A stretch of 64,000 nt of DNA from Pseudomonas umsongensis (GTDB lineage Bacteria > Pseudomonadota > Gammaproteobacteria > Pseudomonadales > Pseudomonadaceae). A program made the translations under genes and the position numbers. Numbering within the stretch: position 1 is the first letter of the stretch; the number at the start of each line of letters is the position of its first letter. Location: contig NZ_NIWU01000005.1 in assembly GCF_002236105.1 (NCBI RefSeq), positions 248,001 through 312,000 of the forward strand, written 5' to 3'. Of the stretch, positions 33,804 to 43,502 are shown piece by piece. The notes beneath the pieces are model-generated. The model was not told the DNA's origin. It saw only the letters and a program-made list of their open reading frames with translations, and did no database searches.

Positions 33804-34745
33804 TCAGGCCTCGGTGGATGCTTGCTTGTAGTTGTAGCCGATCGGGTGCGGCATGTTGCGTGCCTTGGCCAGTTCGATCTGCTTTTGCCGGTCGATGGCG
33901 CTGCGACGGGTTTTCTCGCTCAGCGTATTCCAGCAATGCGGGCAACTGATCCCGGCCACATAATGCTCGGAGGCGCGATCTTCGACGCTGACCGGTGTGC
34001 GACAGGCATGACATTGATCGTAGTCGCCTTCGCTAAGGTCGTGGCGAACCGTCACGCGGTTGTCGAACACGAAGCAGTCGCCCTGCCACTTGGTTTCTTC
34101 CTGAGGCACCTCCTCGAGGTATTTCAGGATGCCACCCTTGAGGTGGTAGACCTCATCGAAGCCCTCGCTGAGCATGTAGCTCGACGCTTTTTCACAACGA
34201 ATGCCGCCGGTGCAGAACATCGCCACCTTCTTGTGCACGGTCGGGTCGAAGTTGGCTTTGATGTAGTCGGGAAATTCGCGAAAACTGGTGGTTTTCGGGT
34301 CAATTGCACCTTCAAAAGTGCCGATCGAGACTTCATAGTCGTTGCGGGTATCGATCAACAGGACTTCCGGATCGCTGATCAGCGCATTCCAGTCCTGCGG
34401 GTCGACGTAGGTGCCGACTTTCTTGTTCGGGTCCACGCCTTCAACGCCCAGGGTCACGATCTCTTTCTTGAGCTTGACCTTGGTGCGGTAGAACGGCTGC
34501 TCGTCGCAGTACGACTCTTTATGGTCGATGTCGTCCATGCGCGGGTCGTTCTTGAGCCAGGCCATCAGCCCGTCGATGCCTTCGCGGCTGCCGGACACGG
34601 TGCCATTGATGCCTTCTTCGGCGATCAGCAGCGTGCCTTTGATGCCGTTGTCGACCATGGCCTTGAGCAGGGGCTCGCGCATGGCGACGTAATCTTGCAG
34701 GGTGACGAACTTATACAGTGCCGCCACGACAATCTGTTGTGTCAT
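33804..34745 (-). CDS. trhO: tRNA uridine(34) hydroxylase TrhO (rhodanese-like)
   Basis: The 313-residue protein matches TrhO/YceA: an N-terminal acylphosphatase-like domain (EEGINGTVSGS) and a central rhodanese domain with the active-site loop CTGGIRCEKASSYM. The C-terminal cysteine cluster CHACRTPV...CPHCW would bind zinc. TrhO makes 5-hydroxyuridine at the wobble position of tRNAs using oxygen. GGAG precedes the ATG. It is the first gene of the operon with the dsbA-like and ABC exporter genes. Confidence 0.93.
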   Translation of the reverse strand: MTQQIVVAALYKFVTLQDYVAMREPLLKAMVDNGIKGTLLIAEEGINGTVSGSREGIDGLMAWLKNDPRMDDIDHKESYCDEQPFYRTKVKLKKEIVTLGVEGVDPNKKVGTYVDPQDWNALISDPEVLLIDTRNDYEVSIGTFEGAIDPKTTSFREFPDYIKANFDPTVHKKVAMFCTGGIRCEKASSYMLSEGFDEVYHLKGGILKYLEEVPQEETKWQGDCFVFDNRVTVRHDLSEGDYDQCHACRTPVSVEDRASEHYVAGISCPHCWNTLSEKTRRSAIDRQKQIELAKARNMPHPIGYNYKQASTEA

Positions 34746-34834
34746 GGGTAAATCTCCAGGTGGCTACCCTCGTAAGGGGTGAACCGGATGCGAAAAAAAA
34801 CGCGCCGCAGGAGCGACGCGCTGAACATTCTAAC

Positions 34835-34912
34835 AAAAAAGATCGCAGCCTGCGGCAGCTCCTACAGGAGAACGCATTCCCCTGTAGGAGCTGCCGCAGG
34901 CTGCGATCTTTT
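34835..34912. repeat. REP-type inverted repeat doublet, family A, copy 2
   Basis: Same arms and arrangement as 26315-26398, extended inward by a CAGG/CCTG pair, leaving a ten-base loop. It lies between the trhO and BolA-family genes and could end BolA transcription. Confidence 0.85.
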
Positions 34913-34916
34913 GATC

Positions 34917-35216
34917 TTAGTGCTTGCTGCCACCGGCACAAGTCGGCGAGGCCGGGGCCGCGTCGATTTGCGCCCATTCCTCAGGCGTGTAGGTATGCAG
35001 CGCCAAGGCATGGAACTCGCCCATCAGCTCGCCAAGCGTGCCGTAGACCTTCTGGTGGCGCTTGACCCGGTTCAAGCCTTCGAACTGCGCACTGACCACC
35101 ACGGCCTTGAAGTGTGTTTGCAAACCACGGCTGTGCATGTGGCTTTCATCAAGCACCTGCAGATACTCGGGCTGTAGCAAACCCAGTGTCGATTCAATGC
35201 GTTGTTGCATGGTCAT
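34917..35216 (-). CDS. BolA family protein
   Basis: The 99-residue protein has the BolA core: IESTLGLLQPEYLQVLDESHMHS, HFKAVVVSAQFEGLNRVKRHQKVYGTLGELM and HALALHTYTPEEW. BolA proteins bind monothiol glutaredoxins and [2Fe-2S] clusters and affect morphology and envelope genes. The ATG at 35216 is used; another ATG at 35210 is possible. It lies 13 bases after the DUF2059 gene and is probably co-transcribed with it. Confidence 0.9.
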   Translation of the reverse strand: MTMQQRIESTLGLLQPEYLQVLDESHMHSRGLQTHFKAVVVSAQFEGLNRVKRHQKVYGTLGELMGEFHALALHTYTPEEWAQIDAAPASPTCAGGSKH

Positions 35217-35229
35217 TCCCAACTCCGGC

Positions 35230-35751
35230 TCAAGGCTTTTTCTTGGCGGGAGCGGCGCCTTTAGGCTCCAGCTCGGCGGTCATGTCTGCCAGCAGCTTGT
35301 TGACCACAGGCACCGCGCTTTCCAGCTTGGCCTGGGTCATCTGGGCCGACTGCTGGGTCAGCTGCGGCATTTTCTCCAGGACTTTCTTGCCCAGTGGCGA
35401 CTGGTAGAACGCGACCAGGTCCTTGAGCTCAGACTCGGTGAAGTTGGTGGTGTAGAGCTTGACCATGTCCGGTTTCAGCTTGTTCCAGCCAATGGCTTGG
35501 TCCAGAGCGGCGTTGGCCTTGGCCTGGTAGGTTTCCAGTACGGCTTTTTTCGATTCGGGGGCTTTGGTTTGCTGGAAGCGCTGGGCAAACATCTGCTGTA
35601 CTTGCATGTACACCGGAGTACCCAGTTTGTCGGCATGCGCCAGGGTCAGGAAAGCCTCGGCACTGGCGTTGTGGCTGGCGGTATCGGCAAAAACAGGGCC
35701 GCTGGCGCAGACCAGTGCAACCGCGGTACAGATGGCACGAAGACGAGTCAT
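35230..35751 (-). CDS. Periplasmic DUF2059 protein
   Basis: A 173-residue protein with a signal peptide ending ASGPVFA and a DUF2059 domain (YTTNFTESELKDLVAFYQSPLGKKVLEKMPQL), then a basic proline- and lysine-rich tail. The family's function is unknown. It is the first gene of the pair with the BolA-family gene. Confidence 0.87.
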   Translation of the reverse strand: MTRLRAICTAVALVCASGPVFADTASHNASAEAFLTLAHADKLGTPVYMQVQQMFAQRFQQTKAPESKKAVLETYQAKANAALDQAIGWNKLKPDMVKLYTTNFTESELKDLVAFYQSPLGKKVLEKMPQLTQQSAQMTQAKLESAVPVVNKLLADMTAELEPKGAAPAKKKP

Positions 35752-35943
35752 CGAGTTTCCTTTTCTAGCAGGCGAGGTAAAACCCCAAGGACGTCCATTC
35801 TGCGCCTAAAAAACTCTGTCGCTCAACCCCAAGCCTTGTCGCGCCTGATTTAGAGGGGTTGAATCAGCAGATTCCAGACTGATGGAACCACGGCCGGCGA
35901 TCACGGCCTAAACTGCGCAATCAGACCTACAGGAGTGTGCATG

Positions 35944-37338
35944 ATGAGCCGAATCGAAACCGACAGCCTGGGCCAGGTGGAAGTCCCGGATGAGGCCTAT
36001 TGGGGTGCTCAAACGCAACGCTCGCTGGTCAACTTCGCCATCGGCGACGAACGGATGCCGCTGGCGGTACTGCACGCCTTGGCACTGATCAAGAAAGCGG
36101 CGGCACGGGTCAACGACCGTAACGGCGATTTGCCCGCCGACATTGCCAGGCTGATCGAACAGGCGGCCGATGAAGTGCTCGACGGCGAGCATGACGATCA
36201 ATTCCCGCTGGTGGTCTGGCAGACCGGCAGCGGCACCCAGAGCAACATGAACGTCAACGAAGTGATCGCCGGGCGCGCCAACGAGCTGGCCGGCAACCCG
36301 CGCGGCGGCAAGTCCCCGGTGCATCCCAACGATCACGTCAACCGTTCCCAGAGTTCCAACGACTGTTTTCCCACAGCCATGCACATCGCCACCGTACAGG
36401 CGGTGCAACAACACTTGCTGCCGGCGATCAGTGAGCTGTCCGGTGGCCTGGCCGAGCTGTCAGCCCGCCACATGAAACTGGTCAAGACCGGCCGCACCCA
36501 CATGATGGACGCCACCCCCATCACCTTTGGCCAGGAAGTCTCGGCGTTCATCGCCCAGCTCGATTACGCCGAACGGGCGATCCGCAGCGCGCTGCCTGCG
36601 GTCTGTGAACTGGCCCAGGGCGGTACGGCGGTCGGCACCGGGCTGAACTCCCCCCACGGCTTCGGTGAAGCCATCGCCGCGGAAATTGCCGCCCTGTCCG
36701 GCTTGCCGTTCATCACCGCGCCCAACAAGTTTGCGGCCCTGGCCGGCCATGAGCCGCTGACTTCACTGTCCGGCGCGCTGAAAACCCTCGCCGTGACGCT
36801 GATGAAAATTGCCAATGACTTGCGCTTGCTGGGCTCCGGCCCGCGCGCCGGCTTCGCCGAAGTGAAACTGCCGGCCAACGAACCGGGCAGCTCGATCATG
36901 CCGGGCAAGGTCAATCCGACCCAGTGCGAAGCACTGTCGATGCTGGCCTGCCAGGTCTTGGGCAACGACGTGACCATCGGCTTCGCGGCGAGCCAGGGTC
37001 ACTTGCAGCTCAATGTGTTCAAGCCGGTGATCATCCACAACCTGCTGCAATCGATCCGCTTGCTGGCCGATGGCTGCAGCAACTTCCAGCAGCACTGCAT
37101 CGCCGGCCTGGAACCGGACGCGGGGAAAATGGCTGAGCATCTGGAACAAGGGTTGATGCTGGTGACAGCGTTGAACCCGCACATTGGTTATGACAAATCG
37201 GCGGAGATTGCCAAGAAGGCTTACAGCGAAGGGCTGACATTGCGTGCGGCGGCGTTGCAGCTGGGGTATCTGACCGATGAAGAGTTCGATGCCTGGGTGC
37301 GGCCGGAGAACATGTTGGAGGCCGGGGCCAAGGGTTGA
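35944..37338 (+). CDS. fumC: Class II fumarate hydratase
   Basis: The 464-residue enzyme interconverts fumarate and malate in the citric-acid cycle without an iron-sulfur cluster. It has the superfamily signature GSSIMPGKVNPT, the TGSGTQSNMNVNEV and NRSQSSNDCFPTA regions and catalytic TGRTHMMDATP. The start MSRIETDSLGQVEVP at 35944 has AGGAG eight bases upstream; the ATG three bases earlier is also possible. Iron-free FumC is often induced under iron or oxidative stress in Pseudomonas, but no operator is evident here. Confidence 0.95.
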   Translation: MSRIETDSLGQVEVPDEAYWGAQTQRSLVNFAIGDERMPLAVLHALALIKKAAARVNDRNGDLPADIARLIEQAADEVLDGEHDDQFPLVVWQTGSGTQSNMNVNEVIAGRANELAGNPRGGKSPVHPNDHVNRSQSSNDCFPTAMHIATVQAVQQHLLPAISELSGGLAELSARHMKLVKTGRTHMMDATPITFGQEVSAFIAQLDYAERAIRSALPAVCELAQGGTAVGTGLNSPHGFGEAIAAEIAALSGLPFITAPNKFAALAGHEPLTSLSGALKTLAVTLMKIANDLRLLGSGPRAGFAEVKLPANEPGSSIMPGKVNPTQCEALSMLACQVLGNDVTIGFAASQGHLQLNVFKPVIIHNLLQSIRLLADGCSNFQQHCIAGLEPDAGKMAEHLEQGLMLVTALNPHIGYDKSAEIAKKAYSEGLTLRAAALQLGYLTDEEFDAWVRPENMLEAGAKG

Positions 37339-37363
37339 GTTCTTTAGTGCCTGATAGTCCGCT

Positions 37364-37453
37364 TTCGCGAGCAGGCTCGCTCCCACAGGTTTTGTGTCGA
37401 CTGCAATATTTGTTACCGGCGCCAATCCTTGTGGGAGCGAGCCTGCTCGCGAA
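37364..37453. repeat. REP-type inverted repeat doublet, family E
   Basis: TTCGCGAGCAGGCTCGCTCC with CACA (37364-37387) is repeated exactly in inverted form at 37430-37453 around a 42-base spacer. It fills the gap between the convergent fumC and EamA genes. Confidence 0.85.
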
Positions 37454-37468
37454 GAATGATAACGCGGT

Positions 37469-38428
37469 CTAACTGGCCGCCATCCGCACCTTGCGAGCCT
37501 TGAGCCCGGCCATCAACGAGGGCCCCAACGCCACCAATGCCGACCCCAGTACCACCAACACCGCCCCGCCGTAACCCAGGCCATTGATGGTTTCGGCGTG
37601 CACGTACTCCGGCCACCACCAGGCGGCCAGTGCCACTGCGCCAAAAGTAACCAAGGGTGTAATGGCCAGCGTCGCACTCACCCGCGACGCCTCCCAATGC
37701 GCCAGCGCCTCGGCAAAGGCGCCATAGGCGATCAGGGTGTTCATGCAGCACGCCAGCAACAGCCAACCTTGCAACGGGTTAAGTTGCAGGGCTTCCAGCG
37801 GATGCACCCAAGGCGTCAGCAACAGCCCGCAAAACAGGTAGATCACCATCATCACCTGCAACGAATTCCACACGGTCAATAACTGCTTCTGCCCCAGCGC
37901 ATAAAATGTCCAGACCGTGGAGGCCAGCAACACCAGCAGCACACCGGCGGTATAGTCGCTCAACGAGGTCAGCAACTCACTCAGGCGCTGGTTGAAAAAC
38001 AGCGCAAAGCCGATCAACAACACCAACAAGCCAATCCCCTGCCCCAGGCTGAACCGCTCCTTGAACACGAACACACTGGCGATCAGCAACATGATCGGGC
38101 CCATCTGCACCACCAGTTGCGCGGTGCCTGGGCTGAGCAGGTTCAACCCCATCAGGTACAGCACGTAGTTGCCCACCAGGCCAAGCACTGCCATCAGCAC
38201 CAGCCAGCCGCCCCGTGGCCCGAGCGCTTTGCGGCTCGGCAGGCGCCCGGTCGCCGCGAGGTAAATGAACAGGCAGCCACCGGACACCATCAGGCGAAAC
38301 CAGGTCACCGTGACCGGGTCCATCACCAGCAGCACCTGCTTGAGTTTGATCGGCAGGATTCCCCACAACAGCGCGGTCAGCAAGGCCAGCAACAGCCCAT
38401 AAACCCAGCGACCCGATGAAATGTGCAT
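37469..38428 (-). CDS. EamA family (DMT superfamily) transporter
   Basis: The 319-residue inner-membrane protein has ten hydrophobic segments in two EamA halves, with LLWGILPIKLK at the start and LIAYGAFAEALAHWEASRVSATLAITPLVTF in the second half. It is a metabolite exporter candidate; the substrate cannot be inferred. No strong ribosome site precedes the ATG. It stands alone between convergent fumC and the thiolase gene. Confidence 0.87.
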   Translation of the reverse strand: MHISSGRWVYGLLLALLTALLWGILPIKLKQVLLVMDPVTVTWFRLMVSGGCLFIYLAATGRLPSRKALGPRGGWLVLMAVLGLVGNYVLYLMGLNLLSPGTAQLVVQMGPIMLLIASVFVFKERFSLGQGIGLLVLLIGFALFFNQRLSELLTSLSDYTAGVLLVLLASTVWTFYALGQKQLLTVWNSLQVMMVIYLFCGLLLTPWVHPLEALQLNPLQGWLLLACCMNTLIAYGAFAEALAHWEASRVSATLAITPLVTFGAVALAAWWWPEYVHAETINGLGYGGAVLVVLGSALVALGPSLMAGLKARKVRMAAS

Positions 38429-38559
38429 GCGAACCCCAATCCGGAAACAAGTCGCACCATTCTAGGCGCTGTGCCGCGTCGCACACAGGGACAGTTACCA
38501 CTTGGCCGCGAATGAAACTGTGCAGGTCGCAGCATGCCGCTGGCCAGTCGAGCAGGCGA

Positions 38560-39744
38560 CTAACGTACCGCCTCGAACAACCCGGTAGCCCCCATCCCAC
38601 CGCCTACGCACATGGTGACGACGCCGTAGCGCAGATTGCGCCGCTGCAACTCGCGAACGATATGCCCGACCTGACGCGAACCGGTCATGCCGAATGGGTG
38701 GCCAATGGAGATCGAGCCGCCATTGACGTTGTACCTGTCATTATCGATCTCCAGCCGATTGCGCGCGTACAGGCACTGCGAGGCGAATGCTTCGTTGAGT
38801 TCCCACAAATCGATGTCACCCAGGTGCAAGCCCTTGGCCTTCAGCAGCTTGGGCACCGAGAACACCGGGCCGATGCCCATCTCGTCCGGTTCGCAACCGG
38901 CCACGGTGAATCCGCGGAAGAACGCCTTGGGCTGCAAGCCCAGCGCCAGGGCTTTCTCCAAGCTCATCACCAGGGTCATGGAGGCACCGTCGGACAACTG
39001 CGAGGAGTTACCGGCGGTGACCGAGCCGTCTTCGAGGAATACCGGCTTCAACCCGGCCAGGCTTTGCAGGGTGGTATCGGGACGGTTGCAGTCATCGTGC
39101 TCCACGACCCCTTCGAGAATCTGCACTTCGCCTGTGGCCTTGTCTTCAACCCGGTACTTCACCGGCATTGGCACGATTTCATCGTCGAATAATCCCGCCG
39201 CCTGTGCCTGGGCTGTGCGCTGCTGGCTTTGCAGTGCGTACAAATCCTGTTCTTCACGGCTGACGTTGTAACGTCGAGCGACGATTTCGGCGGTCTGGCC
39301 CATCGGAAAGTAGATGCCCGGCACCTGCTCCTTGAGCAGCGGATTGATCAGGTGATCGGTGTTGATGCTTTTCATTGTCAGGCTGATGGACTCGACGCCA
39401 CCGGCAACGATGATGTCGCTGCAACCGGAGGCAATCTGGTTGGCGGCAATGGCGATCGCCTGCAAGCCCGAGGAGCAGAAGCGGTTGAGGGTCATGCCGG
39501 CGACGCCGATGCCCAGGCGCGACAATACCGCGACGTTACGCCCGATGTTATAGCCCTGGGAACCTTCGTTGGAGCCGGCACCGACGATGCAGTCCTCGAC
39601 ACTGGCCGGATCGATGCCGGTGCGCGCCAGCAAGGCGTCGACACAATGCGCCGCCATGTCATCGGGACGGGTCATGTTGAACTTGCCGCGAAAGGATTTG
39701 GCCAGGCCGGTCCGCACGCTGTCGACGATCACCACTTCACGCAT
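38560..39744 (-). CDS. Thiolase family acetyl-CoA C-acyltransferase
   Basis: The 394-residue enzyme has the thiolase signatures: nucleophilic cysteine in NRFCSSGLQAIA, NEAFASQ, NGGSISIGHPFGMTGSR with the catalytic histidine, and CVGGGMGATGLFE with the second cysteine. It would cleave 3-ketoacyl-CoA or condense acyl-CoA. It stands alone, not beside a fadB-like gene, so the pathway is uncertain. GAGG precedes the ATG at 39744; upstream in-frame codons have no support. Confidence 0.92.
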   Translation of the reverse strand: MREVVIVDSVRTGLAKSFRGKFNMTRPDDMAAHCVDALLARTGIDPASVEDCIVGAGSNEGSQGYNIGRNVAVLSRLGIGVAGMTLNRFCSSGLQAIAIAANQIASGCSDIIVAGGVESISLTMKSINTDHLINPLLKEQVPGIYFPMGQTAEIVARRYNVSREEQDLYALQSQQRTAQAQAAGLFDDEIVPMPVKYRVEDKATGEVQILEGVVEHDDCNRPDTTLQSLAGLKPVFLEDGSVTAGNSSQLSDGASMTLVMSLEKALALGLQPKAFFRGFTVAGCEPDEMGIGPVFSVPKLLKAKGLHLGDIDLWELNEAFASQCLYARNRLEIDNDRYNVNGGSISIGHPFGMTGSRQVGHIVRELQRRNLRYGVVTMCVGGGMGATGLFEAVR

Positions 39745-39849
39745 GGCATACCTCATTGTTGTTGTCGGTTGAGAGTGGATCGAGCATAAGCCCACCCAAT
39801 AACCGACCGCGACAATCATTCACCTCGCGTATGCGCAACCATCGCCTGA

Positions 39850-41355
39850 CTACTTGCCCTTGCGCTTGCCCGATTTTTCGAACGCCTCTTCCAGGGCGCG
39901 GTTGATGGTGCGCAACACCTTGACCCGCGCCCAGCGCTTGTCATTGGCCTCCACCAGCGTCCAGGGCGAGATCTCGGTGCTGGTGCGGTCGACCATGTCG
40001 CCGACGGCGCTGCGATAGTCGTCCCACTTGTCACGGTTGCGCCAGTCGTCTTCGGTGATCTTGAAGCGTTTGAACGGAATCTCTTCACGCTCCTGAAAAC
40101 GCTCCAGTTGCGTCTGCTTGTCGATGGCCAGCCAGAACTTGACCACAATCACCCCGGCGTCGCTCAGTTGCTCCTCAAAGTCGTTGATTTCACCGTAGGC
40201 ACGCAGCCAGTCCGCCTGGGAGCAGAATCCTTCGACGCGTTCCACCAACACCCGGCCGTACCAGGAACGGTCGAACATGGTGAATTTGCCCCGGGCAGGA
40301 ACATGCCGCCAAAAACGCCAGAGATACGGCTGCGCCCGTTCCTCTTCGGTGGGCGCGGCAATCGGCACGATACTGTATTGGCGCGGGTCCAGGGCCGCAG
40401 CCACGCGGCGAATCGCCCCACCCTTGCCCGCCGCGTCATTGCCTTCGAACACTGCCATCAATGCGTGTCGGCGCATGCGTTTGTCCCGCATCAAGCCGGA
40501 GAACCTGGCCTGCTCGGTAATCAGTTGCTCTTCATAATCGCCCTTGGCCAACTGCAAGGTCAGATCAAGGCTGTCCAGCAGGCTCAATTGATCAACGCTG
40601 GGAAACACAGGCGCGACGTTGACTTTTTCCGGGTGGATTTGCGGTCGTTTCAGGGCGTTCTGCAAGCCTTCGAGCAAAATCTTCCCCACCACCAGGCTGC
40701 GATAATGCGCATCCTTTCCGGCGATCACATGCCACGGTGCATAGTCGCGGCTGGTGCGCCGCAAGATGCGCTCACCGTATTTCACGAAGCGATCGTAGGT
40801 TTCGGACTGCTGCCAGTCCAGCGGGCTGATGCGCCAGCTGTGCAGCGGGTCGTCGGCCAACGCCTTGAGGCGTGCCTTCATTTGTTTCTTGGAGAGGTGG
40901 AACCAGAATTTGAAGATCAATGCGCCTTCGTCGCAAAGCATTTTTTCCAGGCGTTCGGCGCCGTTGATGCCTTGATCGAACCTGGGGTCCTTGATCACGC
41001 CGTGAACCCTGGCCTGCAGCATCTGGCTGTACCAGTTGCCGAAGAAAATGCCCATGCGGCCCTGGGCCGGAAGCATCCGCCAATAGCGCCAGGCCGGTGG
41101 CCGCGCAAGCTCCTCGTCAGTTTGCTGATCGAAGGTGCGGACCTCGATCAGGCGCGGGTCCATCCATTCATTGAGCAACTTGACCGTCTCGCCCTTGCCG
41201 GCGCCTTCGATGCCGTTGATCAGGATGATCACCGGAAACCGGCTCTGCTGGCGCAGTTCGAATTGCGCTTCAAGCAAGGCTTCACGCAAGGCCGGCACTT
41301 CGGCGTCGAAAGTTTCTTTATCAATGGCGTGATCGATTTCAGCGGATTCGAACAT
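39850..41355 (-). CDS. pap: Polyphosphate:AMP phosphotransferase (double PPK2)
   Basis: The 501-residue protein is two PPK2 domains in tandem. Each has a P-loop, NGIEGAGKGET near residue 47 and EGNDAAGKGG near 293, and a lid motif (RYWRMLPAQGRMGIFFGNWY; RFWRHVPARGKFTMFDRSWYGRVLVERVEGF). Double-domain PPK2 enzymes turn AMP and polyphosphate into ADP, while single-domain ones act on nucleoside diphosphates. Which half is catalytic cannot be read directly, though the C-terminal half is the better conserved. The ATG at 41355 follows GGGAG. It is divergent from mnmC. Confidence 0.92.
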   Translation of the reverse strand: MFESAEIDHAIDKETFDAEVPALREALLEAQFELRQQSRFPVIILINGIEGAGKGETVKLLNEWMDPRLIEVRTFDQQTDEELARPPAWRYWRMLPAQGRMGIFFGNWYSQMLQARVHGVIKDPRFDQGINGAERLEKMLCDEGALIFKFWFHLSKKQMKARLKALADDPLHSWRISPLDWQQSETYDRFVKYGERILRRTSRDYAPWHVIAGKDAHYRSLVVGKILLEGLQNALKRPQIHPEKVNVAPVFPSVDQLSLLDSLDLTLQLAKGDYEEQLITEQARFSGLMRDKRMRRHALMAVFEGNDAAGKGGAIRRVAAALDPRQYSIVPIAAPTEEERAQPYLWRFWRHVPARGKFTMFDRSWYGRVLVERVEGFCSQADWLRAYGEINDFEEQLSDAGVIVVKFWLAIDKQTQLERFQEREEIPFKRFKITEDDWRNRDKWDDYRSAVGDMVDRTSTEISPWTLVEANDKRWARVKVLRTINRALEEAFEKSGKRKGK

Positions 41356-41514
41356 GAGCGGCTCCCTGGCAGATGTGAGCAAGACTAGTGGATTGAGCTC
41401 TCCTGCGGGGGAGAAATCCCATTTTCATCGCATGGGTGATTGCAGGTCTTGCCATGGATCATGCCCCCTGCCGCGATCGGATAGAATGGCGACCTTGCCG
41501 TTACCGAGCCTGCC

Positions 41515-43497
41515 ATGAAACCTGTAATGCCCCACGCCCAGATCGACTGGGACGAACAAGGGCTCCCGCGCTCGCGGGTGTTCGACGATGTGTATTTTTC
41601 CGACCTGTCAGGGCTGGACGAAACCCGCTACGTGTTCCTGGAACAGAATGCCTTGGGGGAGCGTTTCGCGGCGCTTCCAGCGGGCGGTCGATTGGTGATT
41701 GGCGAAACCGGGTTCGGTACCGGATTGAATTTCTTGTGCGCCTGGCAGTTGTTCGAGCAGCACGCTGCGGCCGGTGCACGGTTGCATTTTGTCAGTGTCG
41801 AAAAGTACCCGCTGAGTCTTGCCGACCTGCAACGAGCGCTGGCGTTGTGGCCGGAACTCAAGCCGTTGGCCGATCAACTGCTGGCGCAATACAGGGCGAT
41901 CCACCAGGGCTTCCAGCGCCTGGTCCTGGATAACGGCCGCGTCACGCTCACCTTGCTGATTGGCGATGCACTGGCGTTGCTACCGCAATTGGACGCGCAG
42001 ATCGACGCCTGGTTTCTCGACGGCTTCGCCCCGGCGAAAAACCCCGACATGTGGACCGCCGAACTGTTTGCCGAGTTGGCCCGACTGGCGGCGCCCGGTT
42101 CAACCATCAGCACCTTCACCAGCACGGGTTGGGTGCGTCGCCTGTTGAATGCCGCCGGGTTCAAGATGAAACGAACACCTGGCATCGGCCACAAATGGGA
42201 AATCCTGCGCGGCACCTACCTCGGCTGGCCTGCGGAAAACCCGGCACCCGCTGCGGCGAAACCCTGGTTTGCCCGACCGGCCTCGCTAACCTTTGAACGT
42301 CGCGCGCTGGTGATCGGTGCCGGGTTGGCCGGTTGTGCCACGGCCGCCAGCCTCGCTGCTCGCGGCTGGCAGGTGAGTCTGCTGGAGCGTCACGATGCGC
42401 TGGCGCAGGAAGCCTCGGGCAATCCCCAGGGCGTGCTGTACCTCAAGCTTTCCGCCCACGGCACAGCGCTGTCGCAATTGATTGTCAGCGGCTTCGGTTA
42501 CACCCGGCGCTTGCTTGAGCATTTGCAACGGGGCGTTGACTGGGACGATTGCGGCGTCTTGCAACTGGCCTTCAATGCCAAGGAAACCGAGCGTCAGGCG
42601 CAATTGGCGACGGCGTTCCCCAGTGACTTACTGCACACACTCGATCAGGCACACGCCGAGGCTCGCGCCGGTATCGCACTGCCATCGGGGGGCCTGTTTT
42701 ACCCCGAAGGCGGTTGGGTACACCCGCCTGCGCTGTGCCAATGGCAGGCTGGGCAATCGAACGTTGAACTGCTAACCCATCACGATGTGCTGGAGCTGCG
42801 CCGCGTGGACGGCGGTTGGCAAGCGTGGGATGGCGACAGCTTGCTGGCCGACGCACCCACCGTGGTGCTGGCCGGTGCCGCCGAGATCAAGCGATTCACC
42901 TACAGCAGCGAGTTGCCGCTCAAACGCATTCGCGGACAAATCACCCGTTTGCCCCAAACGACCGAAAGCCGGACGCTGAATACCGTAGTGTGCGCCGAAG
43001 GCTATATCGCGCCGGCACGCCTGGGCGAACACACGCTGGGGGCGAGTTTCGATTTCAACAGCGACGACCTGACCCCGACCACTGCCGAGCATTTGGGTAA
43101 CTTGCAGATGCTTGAAGAAATCTCGCTGGATCTGGTCGCTCGGCTCGGTGCGCACACCTTGCAAGCCGATGAACTTGAAGGTCGTGCAGCGTTTCGCTGT
43201 ACCAGCCCGGATTACCTGCCGATTGTCGGGCCACTGGCCGACAGCCAGGCATTCGCCGACGCCTACAGCGCCTTGAGCAAGGATGCCCGACAAACCCCGG
43301 ACATCCCTTGCCCCTGGCTGGATGGCTTGTACGTCAATAGCGGCCACGGATCGCGAGGATTGATCACAGCGCCACTGTCAGGCGAATTGATCGCCGCGTG
43401 GCTGGATAACGAACCGCTGCCATTGCCCAGGACCGTCGCCGAGGCTTGCCATCCGAACCGTTTCGCCTTGCGCCGATTGATTCGAGGCAAGGCGTAA
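41515..43497 (+). CDS. mnmC: Bifunctional tRNA modification enzyme MnmC
   Basis: The 660-residue protein joins a SAM-dependent methyltransferase (residues 1-245: GETGFGTGLNFLCAWQL, and FLDGFAPAKNPDMW) to a FAD-dependent oxidase (from about 260: ALVIGAGLAGCATAASLAARGW). Together they turn cmnm5s2U34 into mnm5s2U34 in tRNA. The C-terminus contains NSGHGSRGLITAPLSGELIA, the usual FAD closing motif. It converges on the effector-candidate gene with a five-base gap. Confidence 0.95.
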   Translation: MKPVMPHAQIDWDEQGLPRSRVFDDVYFSDLSGLDETRYVFLEQNALGERFAALPAGGRLVIGETGFGTGLNFLCAWQLFEQHAAAGARLHFVSVEKYPLSLADLQRALALWPELKPLADQLLAQYRAIHQGFQRLVLDNGRVTLTLLIGDALALLPQLDAQIDAWFLDGFAPAKNPDMWTAELFAELARLAAPGSTISTFTSTGWVRRLLNAAGFKMKRTPGIGHKWEILRGTYLGWPAENPAPAAAKPWFARPASLTFERRALVIGAGLAGCATAASLAARGWQVSLLERHDALAQEASGNPQGVLYLKLSAHGTALSQLIVSGFGYTRRLLEHLQRGVDWDDCGVLQLAFNAKETERQAQLATAFPSDLLHTLDQAHAEARAGIALPSGGLFYPEGGWVHPPALCQWQAGQSNVELLTHHDVLELRRVDGGWQAWDGDSLLADAPTVVLAGAAEIKRFTYSSELPLKRIRGQITRLPQTTESRTLNTVVCAEGYIAPARLGEHTLGASFDFNSDDLTPTTAEHLGNLQMLEEISLDLVARLGAHTLQADELEGRAAFRCTSPDYLPIVGPLADSQAFADAYSALSKDARQTPDIPCPWLDGLYVNSGHGSRGLITAPLSGELIAAWLDNEPLPLPRTVAEACHPNRFALRRLIRGKA

Positions 43498-43502
43498 AGC
43501 GA

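Noticed and set aside
33150..34751. 533-codon open frame opposite trhO and the dsbA-like gene
   Set aside because: It spans two conserved genes on the other strand and has no recognisable domain.
40108..41388. 426-codon open frame opposite the polyphosphate phosphotransferase gene
   Set aside because: Antisense to two PPK2 domains with P-loops; not a gene.
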